The translations under genes and the position numbers were made by a program. The notes under the pieces were generated by a model. That model did not search any database and was not told where the DNA came from. It saw only the letters and a list, made by a program, of their open reading frames with translations. This document shows positions 8,164 through 17,722 of a stretch of DNA of 64,000 nt, one piece after another (position 1 is the stretch's first letter; each line of letters opens with the position of its first letter). The DNA is from DASWTL01 sp035575925 (GTDB lineage Bacteria > Bacteroidota > Bacteroidia > Sphingobacteriales > Sphingobacteriaceae): assembly GCA_035575925.1 (NCBI GenBank), contig DATLXK010000067.1, forward strand, positions 8,799 to 72,798. The letters are read 5' to 3'.

Positions 8164-9636
8164 CTAATATGCTTTTGCAAACAACACTCGTTGGGATGAA
8201 GGATTTCCGGTAAGAATGCAGGAGCCTGCTTCCTGCTTAATATTTAAAGGAATACACCGGATGGTTGCTTTGGTTTCGTCCTTAATCCTTTTTTCGGTTT
8301 CAGGTGTTCCATCCCAGTGTGCCGATACAAATCCACCCTTTTCATCTAAAACCTTTTTAAGTTCGTCATATGAGTCCACTTCCGTAGTCATTTCCCCTCT
8401 GAAGTCAAGTGCTTTTTTATAAATATTATCCTGTATTTCATTAAGAAGATTTTCAATATAAACATCTAACCCTTCCAATGAAACGGTAGTCTTTTCTTTA
8501 GTGTCTCGTCGTGCAATTTCTGCTGTATTACTTTGCAGATCACGGGCACCCATTGCAATGCGTATGGGTACGCCTTTCAATTCATATTCTGCAAATTTAA
8601 AACCAGGGCGCTGTGTATCCCGATTGTCATATTTTACTGAAATATTCTTAGCCTTGAGTTTCGCACTAAGCCCATTAACGATTTCTGATATCTGGTTTAA
8701 CTCATCATCAGTTTTATAGATTGGAATTATCACCACCTGTATGGGGGCGAGCATTGGAGGAAGAACCAAACCCGAATCATCTGAATGGGCCATGATCAAA
8801 GCACCCATTAAGCGAGTGGAAACTCCCCAGGAACTTGCCCAAACATGTTCGATCTTACCTTCTTTATTAGTAAATTTAACATCAAATGCCTTAGCGAAAT
8901 TTTGTCCCAGAAAATGTGAAGTTCCTGCTTGTAAGGCTTTGCCATCTTGCATAAGGGCTTCAATACAATAGGTATCAAGGGCACCTGCAAATCGCTCGGT
9001 GGCTGTTTTACGTCCTTTTATCACCGGAACCGCCATCCAGTTCTCAGCAAAATCAGCATACACATCCAGCATTCGCTCTGTTTCTTCTACCGCTTCTGCA
9101 GCAGTAGCATGGGCAGTATGGCCTTCCTGCCATAAAAATTCTGCAGTACGTAAGAATAGCCTGGTGCGCATTTCCCATCTCACCACATTTGCCCACTGGT
9201 TGACTAATATCGGTAGATCCCGGTAGGATTGGATCCAGCCCCGATAGGTGTTCCAGATGATAGTTTCTGATGTTGGTCTGACTATAAGTTCTTCTTCCAG
9301 TTTTGCATCTTCATCCACAACAATATTACCGTTTCCATCGTTCTTTAAACGATAATGGGTAACTACAGCACATTCCGTTGCAAAACCCTCTACATGAGAG
9401 GCTTCTTTAGTAAAAAATGACTTGGGTATGAGTAATGGAAAATAAGCATTGGAATGACCGGTATCTTTAAACATTTTATCAAGGGCGGCCTGCATTTTTT
9501 CCCAAATGGAGTATCCATAGGGTTTTATAACCATACATCCCCGCACTGCGGAGTGTTCTGCAAGATCTGCTTTGGTAACAAGTTCATTATACCACTGTGA
9601 ATAATCTTCCTTTCTGCTTGTTAAACCCTTGCTCAT
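8164..9636 (-). CDS. proS: Prolyl-tRNA synthetase (archaeal/eukaryal-type)
   Basis: A 490-aa class II synthetase charging tRNA-Pro. Seen: the N-terminal KEDYSQWYNELVTKADL, motif 2 region RPTSETIIWNTYRGWIQ, and motif 3 region GTSHFLGQNFAKAF. The anticodon-binding domain holds VVIIPIYK and GDR-like YDNRDTQRPG. The C-terminal domain ends in FAKAY. The short form without an inserted editing domain and the terminal Tyr are typical of ProRS type 3, common in Bacteroidota. It is monocistronic here. Confidence 0.96.
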   Translation of the reverse strand: MSKGLTSRKEDYSQWYNELVTKADLAEHSAVRGCMVIKPYGYSIWEKMQAALDKMFKDTGHSNAYFPLLIPKSFFTKEASHVEGFATECAVVTHYRLKNDGNGNIVVDEDAKLEEELIVRPTSETIIWNTYRGWIQSYRDLPILVNQWANVVRWEMRTRLFLRTAEFLWQEGHTAHATAAEAVEETERMLDVYADFAENWMAVPVIKGRKTATERFAGALDTYCIEALMQDGKALQAGTSHFLGQNFAKAFDVKFTNKEGKIEHVWASSWGVSTRLMGALIMAHSDDSGLVLPPMLAPIQVVIIPIYKTDDELNQISEIVNGLSAKLKAKNISVKYDNRDTQRPGFKFAEYELKGVPIRIAMGARDLQSNTAEIARRDTKEKTTVSLEGLDVYIENLLNEIQDNIYKKALDFRGEMTTEVDSYDELKKVLDEKGGFVSAHWDGTPETEKRIKDETKATIRCIPLNIKQEAGSCILTGNPSSQRVLFAKAY

Positions 9637-9784
9637 AGTTTATTTAAAAAATAATAGTGTATATTTAACATACTGTTAAAATAGCATACAAAGTTATAAA
9701 AGTACCCGACGAAATATAATTAAGATGCAACCATTTTATCAATCTATTCGTCTATAAATGATAACATAACCCATACTAAATATC

Positions 9785-10741
9785 ATGATAAATAAATTAC
9801 TCACACCATTCGCAGCAGCTTCGCTGTTAATGTTTGTAGCTTGCTCAACAAGCAAGTTGGCTCAAACCGATAATAATGATGACGTTTACTATTCAGTTGC
9901 CCAGGCAAAAGAAGCAGAAGTGGTTACTGTTGTGCAGCAGGAAAAGAAATACGTAACAGAAAGTGAAATTTATGCCGATGAAGAGTCGGGTGCCAGGTAT
10001 TATGATGACTATTCAGTAAGGATTAACCGTTTTTACCGGTATACTCCCTGGAGAAATTATTATGACACTTATTCATATAATGATCCGTATTATTCATACA
10101 ATCCATACACGTATAACCGCTTTAACAACCGGGACTTGAGAATGAACGTGTATATAGGCCATGGATATGGTTACGTTTACAGACCGTATGATATTTATTC
10201 GGGATATTATGCCCCCCGTTACAATAATAATTATTGGGGACTACAATCATACTATAATACTTCTCCTTATTACGGTAATAATTATGGCAGCGGGAGTTAT
10301 TATGGAGGTATGGGACGTGATGTACAATCGTCTCCGGATTACCGTCCCCGTCCGGTAAGAGGATTTGACAATATTCCAAATGGTCAGGGTACAACAACCA
10401 ATCCGGGCACTGCAGGAAGAGATGCTTCAGGAACTTTAACAACTCCCAGAAGCCGCGCACAACGTTATGGCGATGACAACAGCGTAACAGCTCCATCATC
10501 CGGCACCAGCAACCGGCCGGCAGAAAAATCATCCAGACCAACACGTACTGATGAGCCAAGACCGGCACGCACAAGTTCAATGCCAACTGAGCGGACTGAT
10601 CAATCTCGAGGGAACACCGAATCCCGGCCTACTCGGGCAGAAACCTATACCCCACCCCCGTCAAATTCGGGATCTTCTTCATCATCAGGACGTGATAATG
10701 ACGGATCATCATCACCAGCAAGACCTAACCGGGGAAATTAA
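9785..10741 (+). CDS. Tyr/Asn-rich then Ser/Pro/Arg-rich lipoprotein
   Basis: The 318-aa protein starts with an SPII signal ending in the lipobox FVAC, so it is a lipoprotein. Residues 60-180 are dominated by Tyr, Asn and Gly (YxxxYN-like stretches). Residues 190-318 are low-complexity, rich in Pro, Arg, Ser and Thr, ending in a run of serines. No catalytic domain is visible. It lies 9 bp upstream of the FadL-like porin and is probably co-transcribed, suggesting an outer-membrane-associated or surface structural role. The function is unknown. Confidence 0.75.
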   Translation: MINKLLTPFAAASLLMFVACSTSKLAQTDNNDDVYYSVAQAKEAEVVTVVQQEKKYVTESEIYADEESGARYYDDYSVRINRFYRYTPWRNYYDTYSYNDPYYSYNPYTYNRFNNRDLRMNVYIGHGYGYVYRPYDIYSGYYAPRYNNNYWGLQSYYNTSPYYGNNYGSGSYYGGMGRDVQSSPDYRPRPVRGFDNIPNGQGTTTNPGTAGRDASGTLTTPRSRAQRYGDDNSVTAPSSGTSNRPAEKSSRPTRTDEPRPARTSSMPTERTDQSRGNTESRPTRAETYTPPPSNSGSSSSSGRDNDGSSSPARPNRGN

Positions 10742-10750
10742 AAACGATAA

Positions 10751-12232
10751 ATGAAATTCAAAATATTACTATCTATAGCAGCCATAGTGGCTGCTACAGG
10801 AAATTTACATGCCCAGTATGCCGCAGATGCTTTACGCTTTTCTCAAACAACTTATGGCAGTACAGCTAGATTTAAAGCACTTTCAGGTACTCAAATAGGT
10901 GTTGGCGGCGATCTTAGTTCATTGGGGGGAAATCCGGCGGGTATAGGATTGTTTACTCGCTCAGAATTAAGTATTACTCCGGGGTTTAATAGCTTCAATA
11001 CAAATTCGGTTTACCTTAATGGAACTAATACATCCTCCAAAGATAATCTTAACCTGGCCCATGCAGGTGTAGTTTGGCATCGCCCTACGTACAAAAAAGC
11101 GGGTTCTGATCTTAATAGTGGCTTTATAAGCAGCAACTTCGGAATTGGATACAACCGTACCAATGATTTGGGGAATAGCATCCTATTCTCAGGTATTAAT
11201 CCGGCCAGTTCCATCGGTGATAGTTTTGCCGGTTTGGCAAATGATTTTACCAATCCTACAAATCTTCCTGATGGCTCATTGGAGAGTATGGCGTATGAAG
11301 ATTACTTGCTTGATTATGATAAGAAATTTATTCCAGTAACTCGGTTTAATAATAACCAATCCAGATCAGACATCCGAACAGGCTCTCAATCAGAATTAAA
11401 TTTTGTTTTCGGTATCAATCAAAGTAACAAATTTTATATAGGTGCAAGTATAAACTTAACCAGTTTGAATTATATGTCTGGTGTAGAATATAAAGAACTT
11501 GGAATAGCTGATATAAAATTTAACAATACATTTAAAGCGTATAATTACGATCTGGCTTACCGTCAGGATCAAACCACAAAGGGAAGCGGGTTTAATGGAA
11601 AGTTAGGTATGATATTCCGTCCGGTTGAAATGGTAAGAATAGGTGTAACTTTTGAAACGCCAACGTATTATAGTATTGAGGATAGTTATTCAGAAGTTCT
11701 GAATACCAAATATTCCCCTAATCTACCTACTCCTCCTCTTGGAAATTCTCCGTCTGTTTACGATTTTAATTACCAATTACGTACGCCATCAAAACTAAGC
11801 GGGGGAGCCAGTTATTTCTTTGGAAACCAAGGTTTTATCAGTGCTGATATTGACTATGTTGATTATACTAAAATAAATTTTTCATCCAGTGACAATGGTG
11901 ATGCTACAACTATATCCTCAAATAACAGGGAAGTATTTAATAATTATAAAAGTGCTATAAATTATCGCCTTGGAGCTGAATACAAAATAGATCGTGTAAT
12001 GTTAAGGGCAGGGTATGCTATACAGGGCAGTCCTTACCAGGATGTGAACTATGATTTAAGCACTTATAGTGGAGGTTTGGGATACCGTTTTGACAGGATG
12101 TATGTAGACCTCAGCTATCAAAACGTTAGCTACAATACAAATATGAGGCCTTATCCGGATAATACCGGACCAACGGCTATGGTGGATAACTCGAGAAGCA
12201 ATGTATTCTTTACTATAGGAACACGGTTTTAA
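10751..12232 (+). CDS. OmpP1/FadL-family outer membrane protein
   Basis: The 493-aa beta-barrel has a signal peptide ending HAQ. The FadL-type N-terminal hatch region appears as YGSTARFKALSGTQIGVGGD followed by LGGNPAGIGLF. The rest alternates polar and aromatic residues, and the C-terminus ends in TRF, the Phe expected for BAM-inserted barrels. Family members move hydrophobic compounds across the outer membrane; the ligand is unknown. It is second in a pair with the lipoprotein upstream and is closed by a strong hairpin at 12290. Confidence 0.88.
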   Translation: MKFKILLSIAAIVAATGNLHAQYAADALRFSQTTYGSTARFKALSGTQIGVGGDLSSLGGNPAGIGLFTRSELSITPGFNSFNTNSVYLNGTNTSSKDNLNLAHAGVVWHRPTYKKAGSDLNSGFISSNFGIGYNRTNDLGNSILFSGINPASSIGDSFAGLANDFTNPTNLPDGSLESMAYEDYLLDYDKKFIPVTRFNNNQSRSDIRTGSQSELNFVFGINQSNKFYIGASINLTSLNYMSGVEYKELGIADIKFNNTFKAYNYDLAYRQDQTTKGSGFNGKLGMIFRPVEMVRIGVTFETPTYYSIEDSYSEVLNTKYSPNLPTPPLGNSPSVYDFNYQLRTPSKLSGGASYFFGNQGFISADIDYVDYTKINFSSSDNGDATTISSNNREVFNNYKSAINYRLGAEYKIDRVMLRAGYAIQGSPYQDVNYDLSTYSGGLGYRFDRMYVDLSYQNVSYNTNMRPYPDNTGPTAMVDNSRSNVFFTIGTRF

Positions 12233-12289
12233 AGGCAAGATTGTTACAAGTCAGCTTGCAGGTTCCTTACGTGAAGTCGTAAAGATTAA

Positions 12290-12327
12290 AACCCCGTCAT
12301 ACTTTAAGATTTTGGTATGACGGGGTT
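12290..12327. terminator. Bidirectional hairpin terminator
   Basis: Perfect 13-bp arms AACCCCGTCATAC (12290-12302) and GTATGACGGGGTT (12315-12327) enclose a 12-nt loop. It sits between the convergent porin and dps genes and has A/T runs on both sides. Part of the arm (GTATGACGGG) is repeated once more just downstream. Confidence 0.85.
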
Positions 12328-12347
12328 AATGTATGACGGGTTTATTA

Positions 12348-12827
12348 CTAATTTTTTCCTAAGAAAGCCCTGAACATCCAGTTGTTCTTTTCCTGAAACT
12401 GGATAAATTTGTTAATCATGTCATTGGTGCCGTCATCGCCGGCCTCAGACGTGGTTTCCATGATCTCTCTTTCGATTTCTATAAGCGTAGTGAAATCATC
12501 CATTATGGCATCGACCATCGCCGTATCGGCCAGTTTAATAGTATTTGTTTCTTTAATTCTTGAGTGTTTTAAATAATCGCTAAATGTGCTGTGGGGAGCT
12601 TTGCCAAGTGTAAGTATCCGCTCCGCAAGTTCATCAATTGATAATACAGCGTTATCATACAGCTCTTCAAATTTTACATGAAGCGCAAAGAAGTGTGATC
12701 CCTTAACGTTCCAATGACACCCTCTGAGTTTTTGATAATGAATATGATAATTTGCCAGCAAATCATTCAGCTGATCTACAATAGGTTTAACCTGTTTTTC
12801 TTCTAGTCCTATTTCGTTTGCATTCAT
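12348..12827 (-). CDS. dps: Dps-family ferritin-like DNA-protecting protein
   Basis: A four-helix ferritin-like protein that oxidises and stores iron and shields DNA in starvation or oxidative stress. The ferroxidase ligands are seen in RGCHWNVKGSHFFALH and KFEELYDNAVLSIDELAERI. I take the start at 12827 (MNANEIG, 159 aa) because family members begin there; an in-frame ATG at 12854 would add nine residues. It follows the nfeD-like gene on the same strand and is probably expressed on its own as well. Confidence 0.92.
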   Translation of the reverse strand: MNANEIGLEEKQVKPIVDQLNDLLANYHIHYQKLRGCHWNVKGSHFFALHVKFEELYDNAVLSIDELAERILTLGKAPHSTFSDYLKHSRIKETNTIKLADTAMVDAIMDDFTTLIEIEREIMETTSEAGDDGTNDMINKFIQFQEKNNWMFRAFLGKN

Positions 12828-12872
12828 TGTTGAGTTTTTATTGGTAACCGCCAAAAAACCTCTTTGTTTCTA

Positions 12873-14219
12873 TCATGTTTTTTTCCGGACGAAAAGATTG
12901 TAATTTTCCTGCTTTTCAATAAAAATCCTACTCCCTTTTTCAATATATCCATCCATAGCCACCGCATCATAATATTTTCCTTCAATCTCTACTTTCCCTG
13001 ATGGGCGTAAGTCAGTATATGCAATTCCGATTTTTGCCTCCAATTCCGGATTAGATCTGGAAACCGAATAACCCATTTGTGAGCGTTGCTCATCCTGCAG
13101 TACAAGACGCTGGAAAACACTGGTTTTCAATATAGCCCGTCCGAATATCACACATAATACTATAGAAGCTATAATGGAGCCAACTACTAAAAGGAATGCG
13201 CCTGAAAGCCTTTCAGAACCCGTAACCGTGAAATCAAAAAAGTTGTTCATAACCAGACTTAATGTTAATGCTGAAATAATAAATATCAATCCTAATATAC
13301 CCACTACGCCAAACCCGGGGATGACAAAGATCTCAAGTGCTATCAATAGAACCCCAATAATAAACAGTGCTATTTCCCAATTAGCTGCTAATCCTTCAAG
13401 GTATAGCGGAGCGAAAAACAATAACGCAGCTACTACAGCTACAAGCAATGCAAATCCAATTCCGGGACTTTGCATTTCAAAATATATGCCTCCGATGATC
13501 AGCAAAATTAGTAAACCGCTGATTGCGGGACTGATAAGAAGGGAGATCATCCTGTCGGCCCAGGATACCTGGTGGTTAGTTACAATATAATCAATGTAGC
13601 CTTCTGCTTTTAACACATCATCAATATTATCAGCCATCCCTGCACAATAACCTGTTTTAATGGCCTCTAATGTAGTTAATGTTAATACTTTGCCTTTTGG
13701 CTTCAGGCTGTCAATATTAACATCCGGATCAACAAATGCTTCGGCAATTCGCGGATCGCGACCTTTAGTTTCAGCAGTTGTTCTCATTAAACCCCGCATA
13801 TACGACTGATATTTTTCGGGCATGATCTCCCCCTTTGGATTTACTACACTTGCCGCACCTATACTTGCACCCTTCCGCATATAGATCTTATCGCAGGCTA
13901 TTGCAATAAGCGCCCCGGCAGAAGCAGCATTATTGTCTATAAATACAATGGTTTTTATCTTCGTTCCAAGTAAGGCCGTCCGTATGGAATCTGCATAATC
14001 CACCATGCCCCCAAACGTGTTCATCTTTAACAATATCACCTGTGCCTTTCCAGCTTCTGCATTGGCTAGGGCCTTTTTTGTAGTTCTCCAAGCAGAAGGA
14101 CCAATTTCTTCTTTCAGGCTAAAAGTATATACCGTTTTTTTATTCTGTGCATATAATACATTAGCTACCAAACTAATAATAACGAAAAGAAAAACTGCGC
14201 TTCTGCGTTGCAAAATCAT
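12873..14219 (-). CDS. NfeD family membrane-bound serine protease
   Basis: About 448 aa, starting with a signal peptide (MILQRRSAVFLFVIISLVAN). The ClpP/SppA-like protease domain spans roughly residues 30-220 and shows NTFGGMVDYADSIR and the nucleophile-containing DNNAASAGALIAIACDKIYM. Several helices follow (230-360), then a C-terminal OB-fold domain with GYSVS and GKVEIEGKYYDAVA. Such NfeDs work with stomatin/SPFH proteins on membrane quality control. No stomatin lies beside it, but a decayed SPFH gene is at 60.6 kb. A longer frame could start at 14240, overlapping the divergent gene; 14219 is preferred. Confidence 0.88.
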   Translation of the reverse strand: MILQRRSAVFLFVIISLVANVLYAQNKKTVYTFSLKEEIGPSAWRTTKKALANAEAGKAQVILLKMNTFGGMVDYADSIRTALLGTKIKTIVFIDNNAASAGALIAIACDKIYMRKGASIGAASVVNPKGEIMPEKYQSYMRGLMRTTAETKGRDPRIAEAFVDPDVNIDSLKPKGKVLTLTTLEAIKTGYCAGMADNIDDVLKAEGYIDYIVTNHQVSWADRMISLLISPAISGLLILLIIGGIYFEMQSPGIGFALLVAVVAALLFFAPLYLEGLAANWEIALFIIGVLLIALEIFVIPGFGVVGILGLIFIISALTLSLVMNNFFDFTVTGSERLSGAFLLVVGSIIASIVLCVIFGRAILKTSVFQRLVLQDEQRSQMGYSVSRSNPELEAKIGIAYTDLRPSGKVEIEGKYYDAVAMDGYIEKGSRIFIEKQENYNLFVRKKT

Positions 14220-14239
14220 AATTAGTATTTTTACTTCCA

Positions 14240-15001
14240 ATGAATGAAACTAAAGGTACACTAAAACCAACGCTTTCTGAAAATGTACATGGGCTTATAT
14301 GGAAAATAGTATTGAACGAGAAAAATTATTTATTAGGCGCAGAGAGTCGTGATGCGGAGAATAAGCAGGTTTATTTTTCGGTTTTTAACTATTCCAATGG
14401 TCAGAAATATTTTATAAACAAGCCGTTATATGAGCGGTGGAACCTGAATATGGTTCATTTATCCGAAAGTTCTCTGCTTATTAAAGTATATCCGGATGAA
14501 GGCAAACCTGTAAATAAAGGAATTATTGCCTTGGATTGTAAAACAGGAGATGTTAAATGGGAGAAGCATAATATTGCTTTTCATAACGTATGGGAAGAAG
14601 GCCTGGAAGTGTATAATCCTGATCTTCTACCAAAAAGGTTATTGCTTTTAGAAATAGAAACCGGAGATGAGATACATAATAATGACCGCTCTCCTTTAAA
14701 TTCTTCCATAATTTTTCCAGATCAACATGATCAAAACATTATTCCTGAATGGTTAATTCATTCTGAAATTGTGGGAAGCGTTTTTTATGTTAAAATAAAT
14801 GAAAGGAACTTTCTTTCGTTTCATGAAAACTATCCAAACGGGCTTCAACTCAGATTAGTTGTTTATGAAGGTGTTGAGATACTTCTGGACGATATTTTAT
14901 TGGAAGGCATACAAAAATTGCAACCTGAAACGTTCTTTATTGTGCAAAACCACTTGTTTTGCATGAAGGGGAACAATAAAATTATATCATATTTAGTATA
15001 A
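14240..15001 (+). CDS. DUF4905-like hypothetical protein
   Basis: A soluble 253-aa protein with no signal peptide or helices through the membrane. Repeated beta-strand patterns (FSVFNYSNGQKYF, KGIIALDCKTGDVKWEKH) suggest a small beta-propeller-like fold, as in PQQ-binding repeats. I believe it belongs to DUF4905, a family seen in Sphingobacteriales, but the assignment is from memory of the pattern. It leads the three-gene set DUF4905, LysM protein and uridine kinase. Confidence 0.6.
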   Translation: MNETKGTLKPTLSENVHGLIWKIVLNEKNYLLGAESRDAENKQVYFSVFNYSNGQKYFINKPLYERWNLNMVHLSESSLLIKVYPDEGKPVNKGIIALDCKTGDVKWEKHNIAFHNVWEEGLEVYNPDLLPKRLLLLEIETGDEIHNNDRSPLNSSIIFPDQHDQNIIPEWLIHSEIVGSVFYVKINERNFLSFHENYPNGLQLRLVVYEGVEILLDDILLEGIQKLQPETFFIVQNHLFCMKGNNKIISYLV

Positions 15002-15024
15002 TTGCAGCTTTAAAAGGGGGTTAT

Positions 15025-15921
15025 ATGCATATTCGGGCTATTTTAACTTTGTTTTACATATCGTGTTCAACATCTTTATTTGCAGGCGTTTTGCCTGATT
15101 CTATAGGTGTTGAAAATCTAAACGGAAAAAAAATCATCATTCATAAAATTGATCCCAGGGATACTTATTATTCTATCAGCAGGCGGTATAGGGTAAATCC
15201 GGGAACTATTATGGAGTTTAATATTAATAAGGCCTTACATCCCGGCGAGCAGGTTAAAGTTCCAACTACATTGGAATTTATTCAATCCCAGAAAGTAACA
15301 GTTACAACTGCCAGGCCTGCAACATATTCCCAGCTCGCCCCTGTAAAAACGCAAACTATTATTGACTATAAAGTAGGGCCGAAAGAAACGTTATTTTCCA
15401 TTTCGCAACGTTTTAACACCTCTGTTGATGATATAAAAATGCTTAATAGATTAACTTCTGATGCCCTGGTTGTCGGCAGAATCATTAAAGTGCGTCAAGG
15501 CTCTCCTCCTCCGGCTGCGCCACCTGTTCAACCCGTGGTTGCACTGGTTATACCTCAGGTACCTGATACCAGCTCTATAGATTCATCCGCAAATAATACG
15601 AATCGTTCAAAAAACCCCGCTACAAAATATGGCCTGCGTGAAATTACAGAAAAGGGTGTAGCTGCGTCCATTATTGATGCCGGATTAGATAACACCAGAA
15701 TGCTTGCTCTACACCGTACAGCACCGGTAGGCACAATTATTAAGATCACCAATCCGATGACCGGCAAAACGACATTTGCTAAGGTAGTAGGAAAAATTAC
15801 TGACAATGACGCTTCCAGAGATGCTATCGTTCTAGTAAACAAAGCTACAGCTGATCTTATCGGCGCGTTAGATCGACGTTTCCAGGTTACATTAGTATAC
15901 GGACTGCCCAATGAACAGTAA
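15025..15921 (+). CDS. LysM/RlpA-like peptidoglycan-associated protein
   Basis: The 298-aa exported protein has an N-terminal signal. Two LysM domains follow, around residues 40-80 (DTYYSISRRYRVNPGTIMEF) and 115-160 (ETLFSISQRFNTSVDDIKML), which bind peptidoglycan. A Pro-rich linker leads to a C-terminal double-psi beta-barrel like that of RlpA (ALHRTAPVGTIIKITNPMT, then VGKITDNDASRDAIVLVNK). It probably acts on cell wall or septum organisation. Its stop overlaps the start of the next gene by 11 bp, so the two are coupled. Confidence 0.85.
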   Translation: MHIRAILTLFYISCSTSLFAGVLPDSIGVENLNGKKIIIHKIDPRDTYYSISRRYRVNPGTIMEFNINKALHPGEQVKVPTTLEFIQSQKVTVTTARPATYSQLAPVKTQTIIDYKVGPKETLFSISQRFNTSVDDIKMLNRLTSDALVVGRIIKVRQGSPPPAAPPVQPVVALVIPQVPDTSSIDSSANNTNRSKNPATKYGLREITEKGVAASIIDAGLDNTRMLALHRTAPVGTIIKITNPMTGKTTFAKVVGKITDNDASRDAIVLVNKATADLIGALDRRFQVTLVYGLPNEQ

Positions 15922-16540
15922 ACCGTATGTTCTGGGTATAGCAGGAAGCAGTGGTTCTGGGAAAACCTTTTTTTTAAATTGTTTTTTAAAGCATTTCAAT
16001 GAAGACGAAATATGTCTGGTATCCCAGGATGATTATTATATCCCGGTAGGTAAGCTGTCTGACGAAGATAATAAGCTGTATAATTTTGATCTTCCGTCTA
16101 CTATTGATAATGATCAGTTTTTAAAAGATATTAATAATTTATTATCCGGCCAAACGGTATATAAAAAAGAATATCTCTTTAATAATCCCACTGCTGAACC
16201 CCAAATACTGGAGATTAAACCGGCGCCTGTGATTATTGTGGAAGGTCTTTTCATTTTACATTTCGAGCAAATTTCAGGTTTGCTGGATTATACGATCTTT
16301 ATTAATACCGATGAAGAAGTAGCACTACAAAGGCGGTTAAAAAGAGATCTTCATGAGCGTGGATACCCCGAAGATTCTATTCGCTACAAATGGATTAATC
16401 ATGTGGTACCAGCTTATAAAGAATTTCTGCTGCCATACAAAGATAAATGTGATAAGGAAATAACTAACAACACCCAGGTGGAGGAAGATATTATCAGCAT
16501 ATCAGAAGAAATATCAAAAGAGCTCAGGCTAAAATTATAG
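15911..16540 (+). CDS. udk: Uridine kinase-like P-loop kinase
   Basis: A 209-aa kinase with the Walker A loop GIAGSSGSGKTFF, QDDYYIP, the substrate-site segment FDLPSTIDNDQF, VEGLFILHF and RRLKRDLHERGY. This order matches uridine kinase and phosphoribulokinase-like proteins. It would phosphorylate uridine or cytidine for nucleotide salvage. It overlaps the upstream LysM gene by 11 bp and the convergent CoA-transferase gene by 6 bp. Confidence 0.85.
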   Translation: MNSKPYVLGIAGSSGSGKTFFLNCFLKHFNEDEICLVSQDDYYIPVGKLSDEDNKLYNFDLPSTIDNDQFLKDINNLLSGQTVYKKEYLFNNPTAEPQILEIKPAPVIIVEGLFILHFEQISGLLDYTIFINTDEEVALQRRLKRDLHERGYPEDSIRYKWINHVVPAYKEFLLPYKDKCDKEITNNTQVEEDIISISEEISKELRLKL

Positions 16541-17191
16541 AATCATTTCAGAAATTTCCCCTTCAATAATTAATTTTCCAGAGGTAGCCGATTTTATCTG
16601 ATCTACAGATACACCGGGGGCGCGTTCAAGTAACCTGAAACCTCCTTCTAGCAATACGTCAAATACGCCCAGCTCGGTAACTATTTTTTTCACACAGCTT
16701 ATGCCTGTTAATGGCAGCGTACAATGCGGTAATAGTTTACTTTCGCCGGCTTTATTTACGTGCTGCATAGCAACAATTATATTTTTAGCCGAAGCAACCA
16801 GATCCATTGCACCTCCCATTCCTTTAACCATCTTGCCCGGGATCTTCCAATTAGCAATATCTCCTCGCTCGGATACTTCCATTGCACCTAATATAGTGAG
16901 GTCTACTTTTTGGGAACGGATCATACCAAAGCTAGTTGCAGAATCGAAAATCGCTGAACCAGGTAATGTGGTGATGGTTTGCTTACCGGCATTAATGAGA
17001 TCAGGATCTTCATCACCCTCATAGGGGAACGGGCCCATTCCTAATAATCCGTTTTCAGATTGCAGTACCACGTTAAATCCCTCGGGAATATAATTTGCAA
17101 CCAGCGTGGGAATGCCGATACCAAGATTAACATATGAACCATCTTTTATTTCTTTAGCAATGCGTTTTGCTATTCCGTTTTTATCAAGCAT
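16535..17191 (-). CDS. scoB: 3-oxoacid CoA-transferase subunit B
   Basis: The 218-aa beta subunit moves CoA between succinyl-CoA and acetoacetate (SCOT-type). The catalytic Glu lies in QSENGLLGMGPFP. Also seen: NLGIGIPTLVANYIP, GSAIFDSATSFGMIR and GKMVKGMGGAMDLV. Its partner, subunit A, is at 21670-22371 on the same strand, separated by a 4.5-kb segment carrying two glycan-related genes on the opposite strand. In most genomes the two subunits are adjacent. Confidence 0.93.
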   Translation of the reverse strand: MLDKNGIAKRIAKEIKDGSYVNLGIGIPTLVANYIPEGFNVVLQSENGLLGMGPFPYEGDEDPDLINAGKQTITTLPGSAIFDSATSFGMIRSQKVDLTILGAMEVSERGDIANWKIPGKMVKGMGGAMDLVASAKNIIVAMQHVNKAGESKLLPHCTLPLTGISCVKKIVTELGVFDVLLEGGFRLLERAPGVSVDQIKSATSGKLIIEGEISEMIL

Positions 17192-17722
17192 TGATTCTTA
17201 TTAAGTTTCGTAACGTCATGCGAAGCCGAAGTGCAACAACTTCGGAAGTCTTATATATAATACTTACAAGTTTCTATCAGACACAAGTTAAGGGTAAAAA
17301 CCACAGATTAGCAAAATGAATATTAAACTTACGAAGTTTTTAAAACTTCGTAAGTTTAATACTTAGTATTTTCTGTAAAAATCCGCGATAGCCAGGTTCC
17401 TTCTGATCACGTTTCATACTACCACTCCGGCTTACTGCCTGTACAAGCCTGTAAGTGGTGAAGCCCGAGTCGGGCAGCAGCGTGCAGCGTTATAGAATTG
17501 TGAAAAGCGTAATCCTTTATTTGCGAGATAATCCAGATTAGGCGTTGATCTCACCTGTTCGTATAAATTTAGCTCAGTTAAAGCAATTTAAATGACTATT
17601 TTATCAACTTTCAAGAGCGGTTATAAATAAGCACATTTACCATGTATATCTGATCGAATCATCATGGCCATGTGTTCGTTCGCGGTTTTATCTTGCAGCT
17701 TCATAATTGTATCCTAAAGTAT
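17192..17722. other. Non-coding gap at left edge of the sco insert
   Basis: 531 bp without a convincing gene. It holds a small hairpin (CCGAAGT/ACTTCGG, about 17225-17244), the long palindrome at 17321-17361, and a further imperfect stem near 17432-17468 (CCACT...AGTGG with GGCTT/AAGCC inside). The promoter of the GH2 gene must lie at its right end but no clear box was seen. Confidence 0.6.
17321..17361. repeat. Perfect palindrome of the CTTACGAAGTTTT family, copy 1
   Basis: A perfect 20-bp arm, TATTAAACTTACGAAGTTTT, is followed by one T and then its exact reverse complement. Related palindromes occur at 21593 and 57028. The copies at 17321 and 21593 bracket the DNA that separates scoA from scoB. 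Confidence 0.9.

Noticed and set aside
8216..9226. Plus-strand frames opposite proS
   Set aside because: They are antisense shadows of a well-conserved synthetase gene.
10061..10340. Possible tandem repeat DNA in the Tyr-rich lipoprotein gene
   Set aside because: The Tyr/Asn codons recur loosely without a fixed unit; it is compositional bias, not a tandem repeat.
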